In this document: one piece after another, positions 58,043 through 64,000 of the stretch | Layout: every line of letters starts with the position of its first letter | Position numbering within the stretch: position 1 is the stretch's first letter | Assembly (NCBI RefSeq): GCF_003946515.1 | Contig: NZ_RHOM01000002.1 | Location: 97,058 to 161,057, forward strand | DNA: 64,000 bases | Direction of reading: 5' to 3' | From: Companilactobacillus zhongbaensis | Lineage (GTDB): Bacteria; Bacillota; Bacilli; Lactobacillales; Lactobacillaceae | The notes under the pieces: generated by a model | The model's database searches: none | The model's input: only the letters and a program-made list of their open reading frames with translations | Told to the model about the DNA's origin: nothing | Position numbers and translations under genes: made by a program

Positions 58043-58867
58043 ATGAAGAAATTAAATAAAGTAGCTAAAATATTTTTAGTAATTTGTGCAGCAGTATCAT
58101 TTTTTGTGGTCGCTGGCTGTGGAAACAATTCATCTGAAAAAACCGTTAAAGTCGGTATTTACGGATCAGATGACCGTATTTGGAAACCACTAGCTAGCAA
58201 GTTAAAGAAACAAGGAATCGACTTGAAACTAGTAGAATTCAACGACTACAACACACCAAACAAAGCTTTGACACAAGGTGAGCTTGACATCAATGCTTTC
58301 CAAAACTACCACTTCATGAACGACTGGAATAAGGCTAATAAAGGAAACGTTGTGGCTATTGGTGATACTTACATCGCTCCACAAAGAATTTATTCTGACA
58401 AGATCAAGAAGCTCAGCCAATTGAAAAATGGCGACAAGGTTTCGATCCCAAGTGATGCTACTAATGAAGACCGTGGCTTGAGAGTATTACGCCAAGCCGG
58501 ATTGATCAAATTGAACAAGTCTTCAATGTACACAGTTAAGGATATTACTGAGAATAAGAAGAACTTGAAGATCACACCACTTGATGCAGCCCAAACAGCA
58601 CATTCATTGACTGACGTTGCCGCAGCTGTCGTTAATAACGATGTGGCTCAAGATGCTAAGTTAAAGCCTAGTGATGCTATTTATAAGGAAGAGATCAACA
58701 AAGAATCAAAACCTTACGTCAACATCATTGCTACTACTAAAGATAAGAAGAACAATGCAACTTACAAGAAAGTCGTCAAGGCTTATCAAACAGAATACAT
58801 TGCTAAGAAGATCAAAGAAGTTTATAACGGCTCAACTTATGCCGCATGGAATTATGATTTCAAATAA
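58043..58867 (+). CDS. metQ: MetQ-family methionine-binding lipoprotein (paralogue 3)
   Basis: 274 residues, lipobox VAGC, core KVGIYGSDDRIWKPLASKLK, INAFQNYHFMNDWNKANKGN. It differs from the others at ATNEDRGLRVL (Glu-Asp-Arg instead of Glu-Gly-Arg), a ligand-pocket region, so specificity may differ. The ATG at 58043 follows AGGGGTGGG. Twenty bases separate it from the previous gene. Confidence 0.9.
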   Translation: MKKLNKVAKIFLVICAAVSFFVVAGCGNNSSEKTVKVGIYGSDDRIWKPLASKLKKQGIDLKLVEFNDYNTPNKALTQGELDINAFQNYHFMNDWNKANKGNVVAIGDTYIAPQRIYSDKIKKLSQLKNGDKVSIPSDATNEDRGLRVLRQAGLIKLNKSSMYTVKDITENKKNLKITPLDAAQTAHSLTDVAAAVVNNDVAQDAKLKPSDAIYKEEINKESKPYVNIIATTKDKKNNATYKKVVKAYQTEYIAKKIKEVYNGSTYAAWNYDFK

Positions 58868-58885
58868 ATTGAGGAGGTAATTTGA

Positions 58886-60223
58886 ATGTCAAATCTGTCA
58901 GATCCGCTGATCCAGAAATCTATCGAACAATTCAAAGAATACGTTGCACTACCGTCAGTTTCCGCTAAGAAACAAGCTCAACCAGAAACGTCCGCTTTTT
59001 TAAAAAAGATTTTGACTGATTTTGGAGCAGAAGTTTCGGTTTGGAACGATTTCGATGTCCCTTGCGTTTTTGCTGAAGCAAAGCCTAAACAAGCTAGTGC
59101 CACGACGATTTTGATTTATGATCATTACGACGTTCAACCGGAAGAGCCACTCGAGCTTTGGAAGAGTGATCCTTTTGAACTTCAAGTTACCGATGATAAA
59201 TTTATCGGCCGGGGAGCTTCCGACTGTAAAGGTGACTTGATCTCACGGATCACCGCTTTGAATTTGTATCGTCAAGAACACGGCGATTTACCTTGTAACG
59301 TTAAATTTCTGATCGAAGGGGCTGAAGAAGTAGCCAGTCAACACTTGGAAGACTACTTGAAGCTTTATCAAGATCAATTGGCTTGTGATTTAGTTATATG
59401 GGAATCCGGCTTCAAAAACGAACACGAGCAATTTAGTTTCAATGGTGGAACTAAGGGTGTCATGTGTTTTGAATTAGAAGCTAATTCAGCCGACATAGAT
59501 TTGCATTCATCATTTGCAGCAGTCGTTGATTCAGCAACTTGGAGGTTATCTCAAGCGCTCAACACGTTGCGTGACCCTGAAGGAAAGATTTTGATCCCAG
59601 GATTTTACGATGACGTTCAGCCACCAAGTCAACGTGAACAAGAGCTCGTTGAAAAAGCCATCACTCCTGATTATCAAGAAAAGTGGGGCTTGACCGTTCC
59701 ACTGCTCAAAAACAAATCAGTCAATTATAATTTGACGTTTGAACCAACTATTAATATAGAAGGAATCAGTAGTGGCTGGGAAGGGCCCGGTGTTAAAACC
59801 GTAACTCCTAAGTCAGCTACGGCTAAATTAGAATTTCGTCTCGTTCCTGATCAAGATCCACATGACCTTTTTGAAAAATTATCTAAGTACTTAGCAGATC
59901 AAGGATTTGCTGATATTAAAGTGACTTATTTAATGGGCGAAAAGGCTTATCGTTGGGATCTAGATAGTCCGATCGTTAATACTTTGATCGAGACAGCTAA
60001 TGAATTTTACGGCGGAGAAGATAAGGTCGAGGCTTTACCATCAAGTCCGGGAACTGGCCCAATGTATGTTGTCAACAAGTATTCAAAAGCACCGATCATT
60101 GCTTGTGGCGTTAGTTATGCTAAAGCTGGAAATCATGCACCAAACGAACACATTCGGATCCAAGATTATTTAGATTTTATTGATTTCTTTAATAAATTTT
60201 TAGGAAAAATTGCGAAGGAGTAA
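58886..60223 (+). CDS. M20-family metallopeptidase (dipeptidase)
   Basis: 445 residues. M20 di-zinc peptidase with metal ligands expected at His80 (YDHYDVQ), Asp in GRGASDCKGD, Glu pair in IEGAEEVAS and a late His in AGNHAPNEH. Dimerisation lid about 190-310. Placed inside the methionine uptake operon, it probably releases methionine from imported peptides or handles acyl-amino acids. GAGGAGG precedes the ATG. Confidence 0.9.
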   Translation: MSNLSDPLIQKSIEQFKEYVALPSVSAKKQAQPETSAFLKKILTDFGAEVSVWNDFDVPCVFAEAKPKQASATTILIYDHYDVQPEEPLELWKSDPFELQVTDDKFIGRGASDCKGDLISRITALNLYRQEHGDLPCNVKFLIEGAEEVASQHLEDYLKLYQDQLACDLVIWESGFKNEHEQFSFNGGTKGVMCFELEANSADIDLHSSFAAVVDSATWRLSQALNTLRDPEGKILIPGFYDDVQPPSQREQELVEKAITPDYQEKWGLTVPLLKNKSVNYNLTFEPTINIEGISSGWEGPGVKTVTPKSATAKLEFRLVPDQDPHDLFEKLSKYLADQGFADIKVTYLMGEKAYRWDLDSPIVNTLIETANEFYGGEDKVEALPSSPGTGPMYVVNKYSKAPIIACGVSYAKAGNHAPNEHIRIQDYLDFIDFFNKFLGKIAKE

Positions 60224-60227
60224 GTTA

Positions 60228-61292
60228 ATGACAGATACAAACAAAATTGTTCAATTAAAAGATATCGACGTAACTTTCGATGTTGATGGGAAGAAGATCG
60301 AAGCGGTCAAGGATATCTCATTGGATGTAAATAAAGGTGATGTTTTTGGTATCATCGGATACTCTGGTGCCGGTAAAAGTACTTTGGTCCGTGTGATCAA
60401 TTTATTGCAAAGACCTACAGCCGGATCAGTAGTCGTAAACGGCCAAGACATGCTAAAACTAAGCTCTAAAGAACTTAGACAAGCTAGAAAGAACATTGGG
60501 ATGATCTTCCAACATTTCAACTTGATGAATTCATTAACCGTTTACGGTAACATTGACTTTCCTTTGCGTGATTCAAAATTATCTAAAAAAGAACGAAAAG
60601 AAAAAGTTGAACACTTACTCGATTTAGTTGGTTTGACTGATCGTGCCAACAACTATCCATCACAATTATCTGGTGGTCAAAAACAACGTGTTGGTATCGC
60701 CAGAGCTTTAGCTAATGACCCAGAGATCTTGATCTCTGACGAAGCTACCAGTGCTTTGGATCCAAAGACAACTACTGAGATCTTGGATCTATTAGGAAAA
60801 TTAAATGAAGAACTCGGTATTACCGTGGTCATCATTACCCACGAAATGGATGCTATCAAACAAGTATGTAATCGTGTTGCAGTTATGGAAAATGGTCAAT
60901 TGATCGAAGAAGGTAGTTTGTTAACTATTTTCGGTCATCCTAAGGAAAAATTGACGAAAGACTTCGTTGATACTTCAACCCAAATCAAATCAGCCCTAGA
61001 AGAAATTGAGTCAAGTGGTATCGTCCACGACTTGTCAGGTCGCTTGATCGAACTCCAATTTACCGGTGATGTGACGAATGAACCGATCGTGGTTGGTTTA
61101 TACAAGAAGTTCAATGTTTCAGCAAGTATTCTTTTCAGTAACATGGAAAGATTGCAAGGCACAACAGTCGGTATTATGCTGTTAGCCTTGAGCGGCGATG
61201 ACGATAAGGTCGCTGAAGCAGTTAAATACTTAAACGATCTTAAGATCAATGTTCGCGAGATCAATCTTTCAGGAAGCGAGAGTGCAAAATAG
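60228..61292 (+). CDS. metN: Methionine ABC transporter ATP-binding protein
   Basis: 354 residues. Walker A GYSGAGKST (about 44), Q-loop MIFQHFNLM, signature LSGGQKQR, Walker B ILISDEATSALD and H-loop ITHEMD. The C-terminal ~80 residues are the NIL ligand-binding domain, by which intracellular methionine inhibits MetNI. The ATG at 60228 follows AAGGAG. Confidence 0.95.
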   Translation: MTDTNKIVQLKDIDVTFDVDGKKIEAVKDISLDVNKGDVFGIIGYSGAGKSTLVRVINLLQRPTAGSVVVNGQDMLKLSSKELRQARKNIGMIFQHFNLMNSLTVYGNIDFPLRDSKLSKKERKEKVEHLLDLVGLTDRANNYPSQLSGGQKQRVGIARALANDPEILISDEATSALDPKTTTEILDLLGKLNEELGITVVIITHEMDAIKQVCNRVAVMENGQLIEEGSLLTIFGHPKEKLTKDFVDTSTQIKSALEEIESSGIVHDLSGRLIELQFTGDVTNEPIVVGLYKKFNVSASILFSNMERLQGTTVGIMLLALSGDDDKVAEAVKYLNDLKINVREINLSGSESAK

Positions 61293-61982
61293 ATGTCAAA
61301 CTTTATTAATACAGTTTTTCCAAACGTAGTTGCTAACTGGTCTGGCGATAACGGTTTTGTCGTTGCCATTTGGCAAACATTGTACATGACATTTGTCAGT
61401 GCCGTCTTTGCCGGCGTTATCGGTATTATTTTAGGAATTTTGTTAGTTATAACAGCTGAAGACGGGATCACACCTAACAAGGTTTTCTACCAGATCCTTG
61501 ATAAGTTAGTTAACCTGTTCCGTTCAATTCCATTCATTATTTTACTTGCGGTTATCGGACCATTTACTAAGTTGATCGTTGGTCAAACGATCGGACCTGA
61601 AGGTGCTTTAGTTCCGTTAGTTGTTGGTACTGCTCCTTTCTTTGCTCGACAAGTTCAATTGGCTTTAGTCGAAGTTGACCACGGTGTGGTTGAAGCTGCT
61701 GAGGCTATGGGGTTGTCACCAATTAAGATTATTTTCCGGGTTTACTTGAAAGAAGGTTTACCTGAGTTGATCCGTTCTGGTACTTTGACTACGATCAGTT
61801 TGATCGGTTTGACTGCCATGGCTGGTGCCGTTGGTGGTGGTGGTCTTGGTAACATGGCCATTTCTGTTGGTTACCAACGGTTTGAGAATGACGTTACAAT
61901 TGTTTCCATGCTTCTTATCCTGGTGCTTGTTTTTGTTATTCAGGGGATCGGCGATTTTGCTGTTCGGAAGTTGGAACATTAA
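61293..61982 (+). CDS. metI: Methionine ABC transporter permease
   Basis: 229 residues with five membrane helices and the coupling-helix EAA-type motif VEAAEAMGLSPIKIIFRVYL. Starts one base after the metN stop. Forms the MetNI importer with the MetQ lipoproteins. Confidence 0.95.
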   Translation: MSNFINTVFPNVVANWSGDNGFVVAIWQTLYMTFVSAVFAGVIGIILGILLVITAEDGITPNKVFYQILDKLVNLFRSIPFIILLAVIGPFTKLIVGQTIGPEGALVPLVVGTAPFFARQVQLALVEVDHGVVEAAEAMGLSPIKIIFRVYLKEGLPELIRSGTLTTISLIGLTAMAGAVGGGGLGNMAISVGYQRFENDVTIVSMLLILVLVFVIQGIGDFAVRKLEH

Positions 61983-62052
61983 TAAGTTTTATAAATAGGG
62001 AAGTATTGAGTATGCCTTTGGGGATGTTTGTATTTCCCTTTTGTGTTGGGCG

Positions 62053-62090
62053 AAACAGCTGCTTTCCTTGTTTGGAAGGTGGCTGTTTTT
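62053..62090 (+). terminator. Terminator of the metNI unit
   Basis: AAACAGC (62053) pairs with GCTGTTT (62082), inner TTCC/GGAA, followed by TTTTT. Confidence 0.75.
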
Positions 62091-62091
62091 A

Positions 62092-62215
62092 CTTGAGGTG
62101 AGAGAGTTTTTGGCAGACGAGAAGCGTTTTGCTTGGCTTGGTGTTGGTGATTTTTGGTGGTTGTTGGGATAGAGGTGGTAGTTTGGTTTGGTGGTTCACT
62201 GCCGGCCCCTCTGCC
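62092..62215. repeat. Post-terminator intergenic repeat, copy 1
   Basis: Shares CTTGAGGTGAGAGAG, GAGAAGCGTTTT-like, GGATAGAGGT and GGTGGTTCACTGCCGGC blocks, in the same order, with 63645-63757. Strongly G/T-rich on plus and noncoding. Confidence 0.65.
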
Positions 62216-62764
62216 TAGGTTTGGCAATCCCCCCTTTGTTTAGTGGGGAAGTAGGTGCTTCCTAGGTTTATGCGCAAGATTTGTTCTTTTTGAGCTCCTG
62301 GCTGCTTCTCGGTTCGCGGGACTAAAGCTCCGCTCATTTTGTTTCCTGGCGTACCTTTTGGTGCAATCTTTTCTTTTATTGCTTGTTGGATAAGATTAAA
62401 TATTTTACTGGATCTCTTGCTTTCGCTTAGGGCTCGCGTGCTCGAATCTCGCACTCTTGCCTTGAATTTTTACTTTTATTTGATTCTTGCTTGCGTGCTC
62501 GATGCTCTCGCACTCTCGCCACTTCAAACTCTTACCTTCTTTAATTTCTGTATTTATTTTTATTTGTCCTTAGATGACTTGATTTTTTTTATTACTTGAG
62601 AGGTGGTGGATGGTTTCTTTCTTTGTATTTTTAGCCTTGTTAATTAGCTTTTTAAGCATGGTTTTAGTATTTTTCTTGATTTATTGATATTACGATTTTG
62701 CTTTTTTACAAAACTTGTACGTTGATTTTATTTTTTAAGTTTTTAAAAATAGGGGGAATTTTGG
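62216..62764. other. Noncoding, decayed-looking region
   Basis: No gene I can support. Contains two similar blocks with GCGTGCTCGA and CTCGCACTCT (about 62424-62456 and 62492-62522). GGGGGAA at 62752 is the ribosome binding site of the next gene. No T-box is seen. Confidence 0.4.
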
Positions 62765-63592
62765 ATGAAGAATTCTGTTAAGAAAATTTTCGGTTTTTTG
62801 CTTTTGTCGTTATCAATTGTTTTGCTTGTTGGCTGTGGCAATTCTTCGAAGGAGAAGGTTGTTAAGATCGGTATTACGGGATCCGATAATCGGGTCTGGG
62901 ATGCTGTGGCTAAGAAGGTTGAGAAGGATGGTATTAAGATTAAGTTGGTTGAATTTTCGGATTATAGTCAACCTAATACTGCTTTGGATCAAGGGGAAGT
63001 TGATTTGAATGCTTTCCAGACGGTTTATTTCATGGATAATTGGAATAAGACGCATCATACTAAGATTGTTTCTATTGGTAGTACTGATATTGCTCCTATG
63101 GCTTTGTATTCTAAGAAGGTTAAAAAGCTTTCTTCTTTGAAGGATGGGGGTAAGATTGCTATTCCTAATGACCCTACTAATGAAGGTCGGGCGCTTAATT
63201 TGCTGGCTAGTGCTGGGTTGATTAAGTTGAAGGATGCTACTTTGCATACTGTTAAGGATATTTCTAGTAATCCACATCATTTTAAGATTTCGGAGCTTGA
63301 TGCTGCTCAGACTGCTCGTTCATTGAGCGAGATGGATGCTGCGGTGGTTAATTCTGGGGTTGCTAGTGATTCTAAGCTTGATCCTAAGACTGCTATTTAT
63401 ACGGAGAAGGTTACTGCTGCTTCTAAGCCTTACGTTAATGTTATTTCTGCTAATGAGAAGGATAAGGATAACGCTGATTATAAGAAGATCGTTAAGGCTT
63501 ATCAGTCTGATGATATTGCTAAGCTTACTAAGAAGCTTTATGGTAATTTCCAGATTCCAGCTTGGAATTATAAGATTTTGCAGGATAAATAG
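62765..63592 (+). CDS. metQ: MetQ-family methionine-binding lipoprotein (paralogue 4)
   Basis: 275 residues with lipobox LVGC and the MetQ core (KIGITGSDNRVWDAVAKKVE, VDLNAFQTVYFMDNWNKTHH, PTNEGRALNLLASAGL). It stands alone after the metNI unit, with no T-box. Codon use is unlike the other paralogues: T- and G-ending codons dominate (GCT, GAT, AAG, ATT), matching the G/T skew of the surrounding DNA. Confidence 0.9.
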   Translation: MKNSVKKIFGFLLLSLSIVLLVGCGNSSKEKVVKIGITGSDNRVWDAVAKKVEKDGIKIKLVEFSDYSQPNTALDQGEVDLNAFQTVYFMDNWNKTHHTKIVSIGSTDIAPMALYSKKVKKLSSLKDGGKIAIPNDPTNEGRALNLLASAGLIKLKDATLHTVKDISSNPHHFKISELDAAQTARSLSEMDAAVVNSGVASDSKLDPKTAIYTEKVTAASKPYVNVISANEKDKDNADYKKIVKAYQSDDIAKLTKKLYGNFQIPAWNYKILQDK

Positions 63593-63603
63593 GTTTTTGA
63601 TTG

Positions 63604-63642
63604 ATCTCTCGATGGCTTTTTTAGCTGTTGAGGGATTTTTTT
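63604..63642 (+). terminator. Terminator of metQ paralogue 4
   Basis: ATCTCTC (63604) pairs with GAGGGAT (63630), one G-T pair, and is followed by T7. Confidence 0.65.
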
Positions 63643-63644
63643 CT

Positions 63645-63757
63645 TGAGGTGAGAGAGCGATGTGGACAGAAGCGTTTTTCCTGGACAGGGATTTGTTTGT
63701 TGGTTGGGGATAGAGGTTGTAGTTTGTTTTGGTGGTTCACTGCCGGCTCCGGGGCCC
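63645..63757. repeat. Post-terminator intergenic repeat, copy 2
   Basis: Second copy of the G/T-rich element found at 62092-62215. It joins directly to the structured repeat that follows. Confidence 0.6.
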
Positions 63758-63872
63758 GGGGATACAGCCACTGGAACGCTGCCGACGCAATTTTGAGCTA
63801 TCCGAGAAGCCCACTCGGACATCTCAAAACTTGGTCTTTCACTAGGCAATAAAATTGCCAAGTGAAATTTGG
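63750..63872. repeat. Structured intergenic repeat element, interrupted copy
   Basis: Shares TGGAACGCTGC, TTTTGAGCTATCC and GGACATCTCAAA with 54444-54618. Its hairpins ATCCGAG/CTCGGA and TTTCACT-GGCAAT/ATTGCC-AGTGAAA replace different base pairs at the same places. The right half is cut off by the group II intron. Confidence 0.65.
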
Positions 63873-64000
63873 GTGCGCTCGGCATGGGCGTTAACTAGGT
63901 GGTGAAAGTCCACTGTGAGCCGTAGTAGTCGGAATCACGAGCTGAGGACAAGGGTGTCCATCGCGAGGTGGAATCTGAAGGAAGTCTAAGGCAAAGTACT
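63873..64000 (+). mobile_element. Group II intron, 5' end (continues beyond window)
   Basis: Begins GTGCG, the bacterial group II 5' consensus. Domain I segments typical of lactic and clostridial introns follow: TAGGTGGTGAAAGTCCAC, GGGTGTCCATCGCGAGGTGG and CTGAAGGAAGTC then GGCAAA. The intron-encoded reverse transcriptase would lie outside the window. Confidence 0.75.

Noticed and set aside
62215..62454. 79-residue minus-strand ORF after metI
   Set aside because: No recognisable family or ribosome binding site; it lies in decayed, skewed noncoding DNA and may at most be a remnant.

Overview
This is a low-GC Gram-positive chromosome segment, most likely from a Lactobacillaceae species. The support is a tmRNA tag reading AKNNNSYALAA, SLAP-type wall-binding domains on the phage endolysin, a WxL surface protein, Met-type T-box leaders and strong AGGAGG ribosome binding sites. 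Genus and species cannot be fixed from the sequence alone.

Layout. (1) 1-14.6 kb, chromosome: the 3' part of an ornithine decarboxylase, a PLP-dependent methionine gamma-lyase/YnbB-type enzyme, an APC amino acid permease (minus strand), a lone lectin-WxL surface protein, an arsenic operon arsD-arsA-arsR-arsC with a perfect operator but no efflux permease, a sugar O-acetyltransferase, a VanZ-like protein, a structured RNA candidate, a short UvrA-like protein and a decayed dehydrogenase fragment. (2) 14.845-52.499 kb: a complete-looking siphovirus prophage integrated into the 3' end of ssrA (tmRNA), bounded by a perfect 27-bp direct repeat. (3) 52.5-64 kb, chromosome: intact tmRNA, a YitT-type membrane protein, a LysM/3D cell-wall protein, then a methionine uptake locus (four MetQ lipoproteins, two Met T-box leaders, an M20 dipeptidase, MetN and MetI), structured intergenic repeats, and the 5' end of a group II intron running off the window.

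Prophage order: integrase, small lysogeny genes including an Ltp-like superinfection-exclusion protein, CI-like repressor / Cro switch, Rha-KilAC antirepressor, small early genes, RecT plus PD-(D/E)XK nuclease, DnaD-like initiator, DnaC-like loader, RusA, SSB, VRR-NUC, small orphan genes, ArpU-like late regulator, tRNA-like elements, HNH, TerS/TerL, portal, ClpP-like protease, HK97 capsid, connectors, tail genes, baseplate, holin and amidase-SLAP endolysin, then an accessory cassette. Two -1 frameshifts are visible: a canonical one in the tail chaperone (A AAA AAA) and a probable one at the capsid stop codon that would add a HeH/LEM-like tail. The tape-measure gene has AGG where its start codon should be, so the prophage may be defective.

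The most interesting region is 50.5-51.86 kb. Between the endolysin and attR, flanked by two copies of the same 26-bp terminator, lies a three-gene unit: an ADP-ribosyltransferase-like protein, a small protein, and a SecB-like chaperone. This order matches toxin-antitoxin-chaperone (TAC) modules of the CmdTAC kind and is a strong candidate for a prophage-borne anti-phage or addiction system. It is followed by a short structured RNA with its own terminator.
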